Numbered from the stretch's first letter, positions 43,651 through 57,356 are shown. The stretch is 64,000 bases of DNA from Gnetum montanum (GCA_015680685.1 MNCI01022230.1:102326-166325), one strand, 5' to 3'. Numbers and translations: made by a program. The notes: generated from the letters alone by a model not told the origin.

Positions 43651-46390
43651 AAATGCCCTTGTTAACAAGAATAGAGATCAAAATCTTTACTAATGCTTTG
43701 CGGTGTGTAGCAGAAGCCAACAAGTTAAGGGAGGTGTTCTTTTATTTTAGTAACTACTTTGACTATTCCATAGCAGTGAGGAAGTCCTTGTCATTGGTTG
43801 TTGGATTTCCATTTTTGTTGTTCTTGACCTCCTCCATGCACTCTAGGATGCAAACATAGTGCTTCAGTGGTTTTGTTTTGGCCTCTTTCCCCATCCCTTA
43901 TGTCTTGGGATCCTCTCGTGGTTTACTAGTTGAATTGGCCTAAGCATTAGGGCTCATTGGAATAGATGAGATGGAAGTGGGCTTCAGTGGACCCATCTCC
44001 TTCCATGTCTTGGCCTACTTGTTATCCTTGTTCTTAGGCTTTGATGTGGGCTTCTTAAATTGTTTAATTGGATATTTCTTATTTTTGTTGTTTGGTTGAC
44101 AAGAAGTCATTGCATTGGCCACTACAAGAGGATATTGTTTAGTTATATGAGTAGGTTTTTTTGTAGTAGGATGGGGCACTCTAATCATGAAAGGTTCCTT
44201 GGAAAGCATTGGTGATGGTATCCTTGCAAAAAAGGAGGTCGTTGAACTAGTAGAAGTTGGAGGGATCCTTACATTTTGAGGAGGTACTTGAAACATAAAT
44301 GACTCCCTTATAGAACTTGGATTGTGGCTTACATTGAATGCTACTATGGTATATAGGCTATTGTTGACATTCAATGAGTCCTTATAGGTCTACATGGGTT
44401 GGTTCTAAGGCCTAATTGGGTTAGAGGTATTAGGTACCAACTCACCCTTGTCTATCATCATCTTCATATCATTCTTTAGCTCTAGACAAAAGTCAGTATT
44501 ATGACTGAACAGTTGATGATAGTGGTAGAAATGGTTAAGCTTGAAGTACTTAGGTACTGGTGGGTCATCCCTAGTTGCAAGAATGGGATCCTTGGCTATC
44601 TCACATAGTTAATAATGCCTCTTATTTGTTTATATTATATTCTTACATTCTTTAACAACTAATCCAAGAGTTTAGATGGTTTTATTAGTAACCTAGTATA
44701 CTTAACAAATCTTTTTGTTCAAAGTTAGGCCTTGTATTGGTTGATGTAGAAAGCCTAGATGTTGATGTTATTTTTTTTGGACCCCTATGTTGTCTTGTTC
44801 TCTTTGGCCACAATGGCCATGGCTACGTTGTTTTGTCTCCCTTTCTACTTATCCTTTGATGTATGTTGGTTCTTGTATGCCACATAGGGAAGGTCATGAC
44901 TAGCCTCAGTAGCATCCTCTATATTTTTGATTAGAGAAAAGGCTTGATTGAGTGATTGTGAATCTAAATAGTAAATTTTTAATTTACCAAAGTTGTTAAT
45001 TTTCCTATTGAATATAACAAGAAGTTGAGTCTTGGCTATCAATTTTGGAATCTAATTGAGAAGATCATTCTATCATTGTATAAACTTTTATATGGGCTTA
45101 AGGGATCCTTGCATGACCTTATATAGTTGATCAAGAGCTGTGTAGGATTTTAGGTTATACCTAACATAGTTAATGACCTATAATATTAAGTCTTCAAGTG
45201 AGGATATAGGTCCTCTTGGCAATGTATGGTACTAGTCCTAGGCTTTCCCAATAAGGAACATAGGGAAAATCTACATTATGGTATGTAGCTAGGCTTGCAA
45301 AAATAGACACTCAAAATGAAAGGTTATAAGGTGGGAATTGGGATATCCTTTTTCATTGTACTTGATAAACTAAGGTATGGAAATGCTCAAAGAAATAGTT
45401 ATCTATGGAACAACATGACTGATGGAATCATCTTGGTAGAAGTCCATTATTTTGACTATCTAGGTTGTTGAAGCTTTGAGCTTCTATAAATCTTTCATAA
45501 TATCTTGAATCATTTGGAATGCTTCATCTAGGCCTTGGGGCATTCTAGTGGGCTGCAAGGTCTATACATAAAGTTGCAGTGTTAGTTGAGAGGTTTGTGC
45601 CCCTACAATGGATTGTGGCATGGAAGAAAGAGGTTGGATTATCATGGCCATAGAGGGGGAAAATAATGAAAAGGAGGTTGGAGCAGTTATTTAGGGAACA
45701 AAGGGTATAAAGAATATATGTGATTCTTGTATCACTTGTGGTCTCACCATGGGACCCATTGCTATTGAGAGAGGTGAGCAGTGGGGAAGACCATTGATGA
45801 TAGCCATGAAAACTAAGGCTATGTGGCAAAAGTCAAAGAGTAGTATAAGAAGGCTATTTGTGGCATGGATTGTGCCTAGTGGTCCACTATAATAGGTGTT
45901 AGCCCAATCATGATTGGGTAGATAGGGGATGAGGGTTAAGACATCTGTCCCATGGATGTGGCAAGGAATGTCAAAGTAGGTGTAATGTTTTGAGGAGATA
46001 ATTGTTGATAGAGGCTCCCCATAAAGTTGTCTAGTTCAGGCTCAATCTCAAACTCATCTTACTCCTCATGTTGGCTTCTTGAAATAAGCTTCTTACTCTA
46101 TTTATTCATCTCAATTATATGAGTTAGTATACATGCATAAGTATCATTGAGTGGTATTTTTTCATAAGGGAAGTGTATGTATTCCCTCCCATTTTGATGG
46201 ATTAGCTCATACTCATGTTCAAACTTAGCCTTCATTCATGAAATGAGTAGGCCATCTTGGATTTTGGCACAAATGAAGTTGTAGTAATCTTTATTTAAGA
46301 TAAAATAATCCAGTCTTTACCCCCTCAATCTGAGTAATTGTCGATGCTAAGCTATGACAAGATCTTTTAGGTCATAGACATCCATATCAT
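43651..46390 (-). pseudogene. A(-): gag
   Basis: Minus strand from about 46390. KDYYNFICAKIQDGLL and EHEYELIHQNGREYIHFPYE match REHYNFLYAKLVENLPMYPQ and EYELIYYNGKEFI of B. 45042-44845 reads LNQAFSLIKNIEDATEASHD and LPYVAYKNQH, the end of the capsid region. 44374-44015 is a Pro/Ser-rich, then Lys-rich segment. 43860-43651 carries the LLASATHRKALVKILISI block that precedes protease. Many stops; continues after the insertion at 40233. Confidence 0.75.
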
Positions 46391-47305
46391 CTTGGTTAGA
46401 TGTCATATCAGTCAAGTTGAGGGGAAAAATGGTTTATTAGCTAAAAAATATGGATATTGGTTTAAAGTTGGTTCAATGAAATGTATAATAAATTATTCAA
46501 ATGAAAATTCTAGCAAGTGGAATTGTTTAAGATGCAAATGGTTATGGCTAGAAAATGATGTAAACTACAACTACAAGTTAGGTGTTAGTTATAATAGCAG
46601 TGATGTGCATTGCAGTTAGGAAAATTTGAAAGTTTTTTAGTGTTGGAATGACCAACTATGTTGGCTTTATCAATAAGATCTACATGGGATGGTGTGTAGT
46701 AGATCGCTGTATTATCTAGTCAATTACATTCGGGTAGATGGTGTGATTCAGTTTTTCCTAGTAAAACTAAGTTGAAAATATTTCCCCATTTAGGCAGTGC
46801 AATGGTTTTGAAAGAATAAAATATAAACCTTTGGGTTTACCAAGGACTACATTGGAGTCTTGGAAGTGTCTATGCTAGCTTTCTAAACAATTTCACAGCA
46901 GATGGATTTGGGTGGTTGTATGAACCTACACCAATCCTTAGATCCCAAATGTATGTTCAAACAATTAAATTTTTTAGGTTTCAATGTAGAATATGTTGGT
47001 TTCAAATAATCCAAAAATTTTTGTGAAAATACTACAGAAACCCAAATCACCCACAATAACTATGTTGGGTATTAGTTCTAGGGAATTGAACACTAACATT
47101 GGGTTTAATGGTAGTTATTTGCATGTTTTAGAATTTAAAATATGGAAGATTTGGTTTTGGAAAATGTTTGGTCTAACAATTCAAGTGGAGTCCATCTTTC
47201 TATAGATTAAAAACTATTGAACTTGAAAAATTCAGTTGCTAGAAAACATTGAAAATCATGGGTATGGAATAGTTTTGATCGGATCCAAGGTTTCATGGAT
47301 AGTCT
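46391..47305 (-). other. A(-): leader between 5' LTR and gag
   Basis: No coding frame on the sense strand. Apparent plus-strand frames at 46392-46619 and 46993-47205 lack similarity to anything here. Primer site not identifiable with confidence (expected next to 47306). Confidence 0.5.
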
Positions 47306-48517
47306 AGCTGATCATCCAAGGACTTGAAGAATGTAAATAGAGGTAAACAATGAAAAAAAAATTGTAGATTCAAATGAAAATAAACATAGAAATTAAAACT
47401 TGAAAGGAATTCTACATAAAAAATGAACTATAAACTTTATTTAAAAAGCAAGATGCTTAAAGTATAAAGTTAAGAGGAGTACAGATTATGTGCTCAAATG
47501 CACAAGAAGCTTGCTTGGATGAATCTTAAAGCATATTGAAGTTGGAAAGTTGTGTTTTGTAGTAAAACTTTACAATCTAGGTACTTTCCAACTCCAATTA
47601 CTAAGAACTCATTGTTGGTTTTCACTTGAATCTATAACTTTGATTACCAATGGTGTAAATGGTGGTACTTGAGTCTTTTTTATAATGGTACTATGCTAAG
47701 AGTCTCTGGTGCTCATGTAGATACTAATTTGCTCCAAAAGTATTGCAAGTACTAAATGGGTTTAAAGTGCTCAAGGTAGCTAAGGTTGTGAGATTGCAAA
47801 AATTGTTCGAAACCTGAATAATGTGTTCAAGTTTTACTTTTATAGGCTTTAAGATTGCTAATTTTACGATGAAAATTTCTATCATGATTGGTGATATTTT
47901 GGTGCTATTTGCAAGTGTAATAGGTTATAATTCATAGCATATATTTTTGGAAATTTTTAACACCCAAGGACCATCAAAACCACATCAAATACTAAAAATA
48001 GTAAAGGGACTTTTGTTACTACAATGGCTTCACCTCAACTATGCTAGCCTTGGAGAGCTACACTGGCATTGTTAAAATCTACTAGGAAACATGGTAACTA
48101 TGCTAGCCATGCAAAGATTGTTGAGAATTTGTGATGACTATGATGGTTATGCTGTAGTTGCTAGAAATTGTGATGACAATGTTGGCCAATGCAAGGAAAA
48201 TGGAAAATCCAACACTGGGTGTGTGCAACTTTCATGTAGTAAAGACCATGACCACCATAAAACCCATGAAAATGCCAAATTTGGTAGTCGCCAAGGCATT
48301 TTCAACCTTTCAAAGCCCAAATATAGACATGACATTACTTTTCCCACTTGGGAAACGAGGCATTAGTAACTGATAAGGAGTTTTTTAGCCTCAAAAAGTT
48401 TAAGTATGTAAGATTGTAGCTCAAGGGCCACAAACCTTACATTTACAATAAAATCTTACCTTAAGTTGGGTGGTGAAGCTTAGAGGTTAAAACATGAATT
48501 TTCTTAATGGTGTTTCA
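47306..48517 (-). repeat. A(-): 5' LTR
   Basis: The reverse complement starts TGAAACACC at 48517 and aligns with 2727-3462 and 40234-43528. It contains the TAGCATAGT/GCTAGC words (48010-48200). The end near 47306 is placed by comparison with the other leaders. Confidence 0.78.
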
Positions 48518-48539
48518 CCCAAGAAGATAGTTAATTGTG

Positions 48540-51290
48540 AACATGAGTTCAACAACAAGCTACTTAAGGGGATACATGTCCAAAATCTAGAAGATTAGGC
48601 TTATAAAAGAGTAAATCTTGGATCCATAGAGAAGCCAAAAATGTTAAATATTACCAAAGAAAATGATCTAGATTTTAGATAGAAATTATTATCTTTATCA
48701 AATGATAATCTAGAATATTTTGCATGGTCTTATGATGACCTTAGAACATTTAGACTTGATGTGATGACTCATAAAATTCCATTGGTCAAAGATTGTAAAG
48801 TGGTTAGGCTAAAGCATAGAAACTTTAATCCATCATTTGAGCCAAACACGGAAGTTGAAATAAAAAAATTGCTACAAGATAGAACTTTATATCCTATTCA
48901 ATATTTAGTTTAGCTAGCTAATCTAGTACCTATGAGGAAAATGAATGGTCAAATTAGGCTATGTGTTGATCTTAGAAATTTGAATCAAGTGTCAAGAAAG
49001 GATAGATATCCACTACCTAGGATAGATAAAATGCTAATCAAAGTATTGGGATGTCAAGTATATTATTTTCTTAATGGAATCTATGGATATAATAAGATTA
49101 TGGTTGACAACAATGACTGATATAAGACCACTTTCATTTCAAAGTGAGGAACTTTTGCTTATAAGAGGATGCCATTTGGATTATTGAACAATGAAGCTAT
49201 GTTTCAAGGAGCTATGGATATGGATTTTAAAGGATTATGAGAAATTTCTTTTGCAATTTATGTAGATGACATTACTATTTACTCAAAGAAAAAATAAGAT
49301 CATATCAATAACCTTTAGTAGATATTTAATAAATGTCAAGATTATGACATTTCTTTGAATCCTAAGAAGAGCATTTTTGGAGTAATGTTTGGAAGCTTAT
49401 TAGAACATATAATTTGTCAAAAGGTATAGTAATAGATAATTCAAGGATCCAAGCTATTCGAAATATTGAATACCTAACCAACCAAAAGTCACTTAATATT
49501 TCTTTGAAAAATAAATTTTGCCAAGAAATTTATACTGGAATTAACTAAGATGACCAAACCATTAATGCACATGCTCAAGAATGATTTTTAGGTTAAGAAG
49601 ACATGAAAATTGGATAAAGCATTAGTAGAAATTAAAAAGGCTATCTAGGAAGCTTCATATTTAGCTAAACCTAAATTAAAAGAAGACTTCTGGCTATATG
49701 CTTTTGCTTCTACTGATTTTATTACTATAGTTTTAACTCAAAAAAAGGATGTTCAAGACGAATCAATCAAATTCTTTGGTTATTTACTTAAGGAATCTGA
49801 GTTAATTATTCATATTTGCAAAAAAATGCATATTCTATCATTAAACCATTAATGCATTTCAAATATTATTTAGAAAGCACTTTGGTTCATGTCATGATAG
49901 CAGAGCCTACTATTAAGAAATTTTTTTCTTAAAATGAAATTAGGTTAAGAAGAGGAAATTAGATTGTTAAGCTTTAATGATTTAGATTTTTGTTAGAATT
50001 ATGCAAAATAGTGAAGGAAATGGGATTAGCTAAATTAATGACCAAAGGGGCTAAAATTTGTCTGTTAATTTTCCATAGTGGAAACTAGTATGATGAAATT
50101 TTAGAATTCTTTGCTTTAAGAAAACTCCTAAATAATCTAACTATGATTTAAAGAAGAGCTTTGCTTAAAAATAAAAATAAGTTCCTAGTAAAATATGGGA
50201 TCTTATATAGGAAGGATTTTAGACAAGTCCTATTAGAATGTGTTAGGAATGATCAGATTGAGCTTGTGTTGGACTTGTTTCATGATCATGTGAATTTTTT
50301 TTATGATTCTCCTAACTTTACAATGTAGCACATATTGTACTATAGATTTTATTGGTTAAACACATATCGAGATATAAGCTTGAAGATCTAATGCTATTAT
50401 AAATGTTAGATTCATGTGCCAAAAATCAAGAAAGCTAGCATTCTTGTAAAACCAATAATTATAGAGATGCCATTTCAACAATGGATCTTTGATTTTATTA
50501 GCATGAATACCACTTAAAAATATGGGCATAACATTATACTTATAGCCATTGACTATTTTACCAAGTGAATAGAAGCAAAAGCTCTAAAGAAGATTGCACA
50601 TCAAATGTAATAAGATTTCTTAAAGATCATATCTTAAGTTATTTTGGTATGCCTAAAGTATTAGTGTTAGATAATGGCTCTTCATTTTAGTATGAGGAAT
50701 TCATAAGATATACTTCTGAGAAATTATAGTTCTATTTTCTCATCAAATTACTATCATCAAGGGAACAAATTGTCCAAGTCTACTAATAACAAGCTTATCT
50801 CATACATTAAAAGATCAATGTAAGGGAATTCTAGGAACTCACTTATAATCTACTTTATGGATAGACCATATTAGAATTCAAAAACTCTATTAGAAGCTCA
50901 CTCTATAACCTAGTTTATGGTATAGCTACAAGAATTACTAACAAAATCATAACATCAACATCATAGTTTGTACAAAAGTATAGTAAAAAAATGGGTAAAC
51001 ATAGAAGACTGATGTCTCTACATATCAAAAGAAAAGTTGAAATTGATAAATCTAGAGATTATCTATTAGTAAATGCATCAAAGACTGATAGATGGTTTGA
51101 TAGAAAGGTTTTAAGAAGAGCATTTAGAGTGGCCAATTTGGTGCTACTTTGGAACACAAGAAGGAGTGACCATAATAAATTTTCAGCCAAGTTGAAGGAC
51201 CTATTTTTTATTAATAGGTATCAGATAATATTTACAAGCTATCCATGATGGATGGAACTAAGTTGAAGTTACTATTTAATGCCATCCATC
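48540..51290 (+). pseudogene. Element E: gypsy pol remnant (RT, RNase H, integrase)
   Basis: A different Ty3/gypsy lineage from A and B. RT: AWSYDDLRTF, NGQIRLCVDLRNLNQVSRKD, LPRIDKMLIKVLGCQVYYFL, RMPFGLLNNEA, catalytic YVDD at 49259-49270, then NPKKSIFGV. RNase H (Ty3 type): KEDFWLYAFASTDFITIVL, IKFFGYLLKESEL. No second RNase H. Integrase: zinc-binding remnants (50220-50430), QQWIFDFISMN, AIDYFTK*IEAKALKK, a poorly preserved core, and a C-terminal tail MMDGTKLKLLFNAIHLK ending about 51290. Dozens of stops and frameshifts. Its gag and 5' LTR lie left of the A(-) boundary and are not seen. Confidence 0.85.
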
Positions 51291-52287
51291 TCAAGTGATA
51301 CTTTGGACAACTACCTAATTCTTAATAGAAATAAGAAGAAATAAATATTGTAAATATGTAAATAGTATTTCATTTTTTTGAGTTTAATAAATATATTTAG
51401 TGAGAGTTAATATGTGTCTAAGCTAGTTGTTATAGTGGCAGGAAACTTTCAAGAACTTGGATTATATAACAAGCTATGGATGATTCTTCACTAGTGAAGA
51501 AAATCTTAACTTAAGAGTATTTTTAGGAAGATGGTAAATACAAATCCTTTTCTTAATTACTTATTAGGATGTAGCCCTAGACACATCATGAGGACTTACT
51601 ATAAAGCTTCAAACTATGGAGCTTCATACAGTAGTCCCTATAGGACATGGTTGGTAGAAAAATATTCTTTCTTGACAAATGGCCACTCCATTCATGATCT
51701 TGTTTAGGGTGAATACTATCAGTGCTAAGGAATCATGAGACCAAATAGCAATGAGAAAAGTTTAAATAATTTGGATTCATGAGAAGAAGTCTATCTTTCA
51801 CTAGCCACTAAGCTATTGAGTCAAGAGAAGAGCCAAGAAGTTAGTTCACCTTTAAAGAAGTAGGAAATCTTCTCTAGTAAGATTAAAAAGAGTCAATCAA
51901 GGAAAGCAGTAGATTGACTATGTCTAGAGAGAAGACTTCAAATCAAGATAATAAAATAGCTCAAAATCAAGAAGAGGAGAAGATAGCCTTATTTTTAAGT
52001 AAAATCAAATATGAGAGAGCTTCTGAAAGAAAGATCCTAAGGAAGGTCATGGTAACCAATTTTCTATTGCTATTTAACTAGTTTTAGTAGCACATTTAGG
52101 TTGCATATGTATATATCTTGAATATAATTTAGCATGCATGGGATTTTTATACTATCAAGCCTTAATTTTGATGGTACTTTTCCCCAAAAAATATTTTTCT
52201 TTCATAGCTTAGTATCACATCATTATATATTATTTCATCAAAATCATGAAAATCTTTCCAATCCAATAGTTTAGCATGTTGATCTTT
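51291..52287 (+). other. E: 3' noncoding region
   Basis: No coding frame. Between the end of integrase and the polypurine tract. AT-rich, with short Ser/Lys-like runs (51800-52030) that do not form a frame. Confidence 0.5.
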
Positions 52288-52316
52288 AAAAAGGGGGGTA
52301 AAAAGAAGGCAAGAAA
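52288..52316 (+). promoter_or_regulatory. E: polypurine tract
   Basis: aaaaaggggggtaaaaagaa continuing with purines to 52316, followed by TGTTATCAC (52317), the likely LTR start. Confidence 0.7.
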
Positions 52317-54368
52317 TGTTATCACATTTTGGCCATTAATGGAGTAGATTTTATGTCTTGAGATGAATTTTAAGAAACTATTAATGATTTTTAAAAGCTT
52401 GATAGTTGCATAAAAAGGGATCTTGTATTTTAGAATGATTTAGGGCATGTAATTAAAGGAAAAAGAAAGCTCATGCCATAATTATGATTCAAGGTTTTTA
52501 TTTCAAAGTTAAGCTCAAGTTTTTCGCAAATGGGGCTTTACAACTTAATCTTGAAAGTAAAATTAAGAATCCAAGGATTAAAAGAATGTACACAAGCATT
52601 AAAAAAATTGAATTTTTTGTAGTAGAGCTCAAAAAATAACAAAGCTTGAATTAGCGGTTTACTTCTTTGCACAATGTTCACAACTTTCAATTACACTATA
52701 TGATGAAAGATATTTTTAAAAGATATTTAAAAATGATAGGGATCACGTTTTTAACCTTCATCTAGAGCAATTATTCTTCCTCTAAATAAAAGGGAAAAAG
52801 CTATTCACATTTTTCTCATCTTCCATGTTAGCTATTGGGATAATTAAACTTATAAAAGTTTTATTTTTAATGTGTGCACCACATGGATTAAGGCTAGAAA
52901 TTAGAAAGAAATGGGATGCATTTACATATAGATGGAGGAACCTCATCTAAAAGCCTTATCTACCATGTCAACTCCCTAATCAACTAGAACCACAATCTTC
53001 CATCTAGATGAAAGAAAGAAAATCTATTCATGTTCTTCTCCTCTATACATCAATGCATAAAAATAGTTCACAAAGCTAAAACTCAACTTTACTAAAAAGC
53101 TTTATTATAGATTTTTCACATAAGATCCTAAGCTAATTATGCTTATATAACCAAAATTCAATTATATGAAGAAGCTCTACAAGTCAAGTCATCAATTTTT
53201 CACATCACCCCCGAGAATAAGCATCATTCATAGAAAGCTAAACACATGCTAAAGCTTCATACACTAATAGTTGCCCTAAAGCATGTATCAAGAGTCTTTC
53301 TCTTTATCTAGATAAAAATCTCCATCTAAATGCTTCATTTACCATGTTAGCAATGCCATGTTAGTATCTACATGAAGCTTATATTTTCATCTAAAGAAAA
53401 CATTCTTCATCTATCATGTTAGCATCTACTACATTAGCAACTTCCATGTCAAGCTTTGTCACATCAACATTCATGTAGATATACATTTGTAAAATTGAAA
53501 AAAAATATAGAAAATTGCTCTACCATTTCAACTCTAGAGAGAAGACATTGCTCATAGAACTAAAAGTTTGCTCTATAGAGAAAATTGAAGCAAGCTCTAC
53601 CATGTCATCTTTAGGTTATAGTAAGGGATTCATAGAGCCAAAAAAATGGATGTTCTATAAAATGGGTTAGCCACATAAGTTTTTAGTCCTAGTTCATAGA
53701 ATCAACATATGATTCTACAAAGGTGGGAAATTTTAGTTCTATGAGCCGCATTTGCTTAGTGGATCCACTCTATCACATTAGTTCACTAAGTAGAGCATGT
53801 TCAAAATGGTTCTATAAGGTAAAGCTAAAGAAATTCTAAGAGCCACATCATAAATAGGCCATGTTAGCATGTAGAACTTCAAATTAATTCTATAAGAAAA
53901 TACATTTTCAATTCTACCATATTAGTGTCACTCAATGATAAGAAATTTGTAGATTTAAAAATTAGGTCTACAGAAAAGTTCAAAATTCATGTTTCCATCT
54001 CAACTTTGAAGGAAAGAGCTATGTTGATAGAGCCAAAAATTAGCCTCATGAAAATGCTTAAGGTCATTTTCTTCACTTCAGCGGTAAAGGAAGTATGTTA
54101 CTTGTAGTGCTAAATTAGCCTTGTAAAGTAGCTATGAAGGAAGATCTATCATGTTAGTTTTATCCAGTTAGCTTGTCGAGCTTATTTATAAAGCTAAAAT
54201 TTTATTCTATGAATAAGCACATTTTTGGTTCTACCATGTCAACTCATGAAAGGGGTTCATAGAGCTTAAATTTGATTCTACAAAGAAGCTTTACCATGTA
54301 AGCTCCTAAGTTAGATTAGGTTCATAGAACCAAAATCCAATTCTATGAAGAAGTTCTAGGAGCAACAT
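52317..54368 (+). repeat. E: probable 3' LTR, first part
   Basis: Starts TGTTATCACATTTTGG after the polypurine tract. From about 53520 it is a diverged array of 'tcatagagccaaaa.ttgattctacaaagaagctctaccatgtcaac'. Interrupted at 54368 by D; the same array continues after D from 61705. Only one LTR of E is in the window, so the limits are inferred. Confidence 0.55.
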
Positions 54369-55405
54369 TGATGAGTGGCGAGGTACCCCTACACTCAACC
54401 ATACAAAATAAGCGTAGCACGCACGATCCGGTCGAACTCCGTAGACTAAGTGCCTACATGCCCCATGGAACAATTAGGGTTAATCATTCGTTGTCTTCCC
54501 AGACTTACTTGTAGTTGCCACAATGTATGGTTAAGTAAGTCTGAGGTATATGATTTTTATATCTTTTTGTGTTTTATGTCTCCTATGCTACCAAGGTTAA
54601 GGGTTGAGAAACTAAGTACTAATTCTAACTAATGACTAAGTCTAAATTAACGTAGCGTCAGCATCCGTTCCCACTTACCATACACATCTTGAACAGATGC
54701 AACTGAAGCTACCAAATGCTAATCATTGCCAGGATCACCACGCGTAATGCACGTGCTTGAAGTGATCACACTAAGGCACTTAACTAGGAGGAAAGGGTTG
54801 AGAAAATCTAATCTAGCCTAAGTGCGATGAGTATCCGATTCCTTGACTAACCGTACACATATTTGTGCATGACTACCATTGGGATTACTAAGCACAAATC
54901 CTAAATACACCACTAGGTTACCAAGTAGTCACACTAGATGCTCGTAATCAAGTCATACTCATACCGCGTTGTAATGAGTAGCCAATTCCTTGACTATCCA
55001 TACACATCCTTAGATGCTCGTAATCAAGTCGTACTCATTCTGCATTCTAGGAGTTTAAGGGTGAGAGAGAGAAACTAATAAATAACATTAAAATAAAATC
55101 CTATTCCATGCACTACAAGGTTTATCCAAGAAGCTCGTCTTTATTATCATACAAAACTTGTGTTTAGGTAAAATGTTGCTCAAATAAAGATTCATTCACT
55201 TTAGGACTCCTACTGTGGGCACTTGGAAAATATTCTATCTCTGGAGTGATCAAACTGCCATAGTTTCCCTACTTCTAGCCCAGGATGATGAAACAAGGGA
55301 GAGCCACCTCTTATTTATAGACTTGGCAACAGACTGTGATATCGCGTACGTGATATCACAAGGGATGACGCGATATCGTGGTCTATGCGATATCGCATCT
55401 CATCA
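54369..55405 (-). repeat. D(-): 3' LTR
   Basis: Closely similar to 60646-61699. TATA box at 55312-55319 (minus strand TATAAATA) and GCGATATCGC-type sites at 55336-55400. An internal direct repeat, with 'gatgctcgtaatcaagtc' at about 54936 and 55014, is lacking from the solo LTR. Confidence 0.9.
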
Positions 55406-56260
55406 TACCCCCATGACTGAATGAAAACTCATCCTTGATTTCCTTACAAAATATTGGGAAGGTATGGGATTATTGAGGGGAATGGAACTAATGGGATGAT
55501 ATGTGAATGAATCACATTACAAGACTTGAAAAAACTGGTGTTCATGACAACAAGGGTGAACACCTTATTACAATGACATCAAGCCTTAGTTGGTAGCTGA
55601 GAAAGAGAGAGAGAGAAATAAGTGTTGCTACTGTCAATGCCAAGATTGCACCTTCCATTGTCCATTGATAAGTGCATCATCGATCTTGCTCCTTACATAG
55701 CTGCTTCCAATGCTACTCCATTCGATGTGTTCCTTCCAGATCCAATTTGTTTTTCCATGATTGTCATCTGCACACACAACGTAATCTTATATTAGCAAGG
55801 GTAAATGAATTTCAATGTATTTAATACCTTTTTTCAGTGTAAGTTCATTGGCTAGGTTGTGGTATGGCTAATATGGATCAGAAGATATATTACTGATGAC
55901 TACCGAAGGTTTAGGGGTTTGGAAGAAAATCAAAAAATTTGGGGCTAGGAGAAAATCAAAAAAATTGGGCCCCATACCCCCATGACTAACCGCAAACCTC
56001 TGGTAGCATTAGAATGGAGAAAGGAAAGGAGTAAGAAAGATAGATAAAAAGGGAAAACTATAGCATCGAGGGAATGGATGTCAAGATGGTAATGAACAAA
56101 ATAAAATTAATTGCAAAAATGTTAGGGAAAAGAAGTTAACTAGTGCACCAAATAGGAATGTCAGTGGGTCCTCCCCAAAGTAGGCTCATGCCCTTTAATG
56201 CCCTGAAAAACCCACATTCAAAGAGTCCGTAGGCTCTGGGAATGTCATTTGGAACAAGGG
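55406..56260 (-). other. D(-): 3' noncoding region with polypurine tract
   Basis: Next to the LTR, the minus strand reads agtcatgggggta (55418-55406), the polypurine tract. A near-identical string recurs at 55973-55989 and 57181-57197. Otherwise no coding frame; a GA-rich stretch lies at 55601-55620. Confidence 0.6.
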
Positions 56261-56803
56261 TTAAAGTCTTAACCGCAAGAATTTACCAAAAAGAAAACAA
56301 TGCATCAACCAAAATATATACACTAATGATACAACCAGCAATGAGGTGAACAATGGAGAGAAGGATGGAGAGAATATAATGGAACAGAATCTCAAGAACA
56401 AGGTGGTGTACAACCCCTTGTGTAGTTCATGATTAATGTGACTTAGCAAATCCCATTCCAAGTCTGGCCTCAAAACAACCACATCCAGTGACTTCACATC
56501 AATGCATTTGGCTAAACCATCTACTTGGATAACAAGGATGCCTTCTCCAAGAGTCACCACCATTCCGACGAAACAAAGGAGAGAATGGAAAGTGAGAAGG
56601 ACCTTAGTTAGAGGAAACANNNNNNNNNNNNNNNNNNNNNNNNNNNNNNNNNNNNNNNNNNNNNNNNNNNNNNNNNNNNNNNNNNNNNNNNNNNNNNNNN
56701 NNNNNNNNNNNNNNNNNNNNNNNNNNNNNNNNNNNNNNNNNNNNNNNNNNNNNNNNAACTCATTGCCTGCCATATCAAAAGAAACATACCTTAGTATCAA
56801 CAT
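56261..56803 (-). other. D(-): hydrophobic open frame before the 3' LTR (uncertain)
   Basis: Minus-strand frame, open except for 137 N (56620-56756). The readable C-terminal 120 residues include VLLTFHSLLCFVGMVVTL, ECIDVKSLDVVVLRP-like and DLEWDLLSHINHELHKGLYT segments, and a final hydrophobic stretch (LFTSLLVVSLVYIFWLMHCF) that could span a membrane. Athila elements can carry an envelope-like ORF at this position, but there is no sequence match I recognise; it may be chance. Confidence 0.3.
56620..56756. other. Assembly gap (137 N)
   Basis: Run of N inside the hydrophobic frame of D. Confidence 0.99.
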
Positions 56804-56899
56804 TGTGACTTAAAGGTAAAAACCAAACATTAGCAATCAATATGAAAATAGTTCATACCATCATTCCGAACACTTATTGGGTGACAAACTTATAGGGTG

Positions 56900-57135
56900 G
56901 ATACACACACACACACATACAGAAAAAATGAAAAAGTATAATGATGTTGTAAAAAAAAATGTGTAAGACAAAAATGTGTAAAAAAAATGTATAAGACAAA
57001 AAAATTGTAAAACAAAAATGCGTAAAAAAAAACTTGTGAAACAAAAATGTGTAAAACAAAAATGTTGTAAAAAAAACGCGTAAAAAAAATTTGTGAAAAA
57101 AAATATGTAAAAAAATGTTGTAAAATAAAAACACA
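56900..57135. repeat. CA microsatellite and A-rich degenerate tandem repeat
   Basis: (CA)n at about 56902-56917, followed by 200 bp of 'aaaaaatgtgtaa(g/a)acaaa' variants (unit about 15-18 bp). The two long minus-strand frames here encode only Phe/Thr/Leu runs and are artefacts of the repeat. Confidence 0.85.
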
Positions 57136-57356
57136 AACTTAAAAGATCTGAGGGCCCCATATGGTTAACATAGGTGGCCATCCCCCCCATGACTGAGTGG
57201 AAAGGAAGAGATTTGAAATAATCAGTGCCTATTTGAATTTCTAAGAAGTGTCCAACTTCTCCCAATTGATGATCTTAGATTAAGGGGTGGAAGTTGGGAA
57301 CGCTCATATTCCAATGTGTCTATGCCTTCGTTGTTGACATGGGTTAGTGCCTCAGT

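Larger units (their letters stand above)
28196..48517 (-). mobile_element. Element A(-): Tat/Ogre-type gypsy element with antisense gene, split by an insertion
   Basis: Minus-strand order: 5' LTR (48517-47306), leader, gag (46390-43651), [insertion 43650-40234], PR (40233-39500), spacer with an antisense gene on the + strand, RT-RNase H (31115-29700), archaeal RNase H (29657-29150), INT broken off at 28196. The 3' end and 3' LTR are lost at the junction with C(-). More decayed than B. Same domain order and the same antisense gene as B. Confidence 0.85.

Noticed and set aside
56861-57265. Two long minus-strand frames rich in Phe, Leu and Thr
   Set aside because: They are translations of an A-rich degenerate tandem repeat next to a CA microsatellite.
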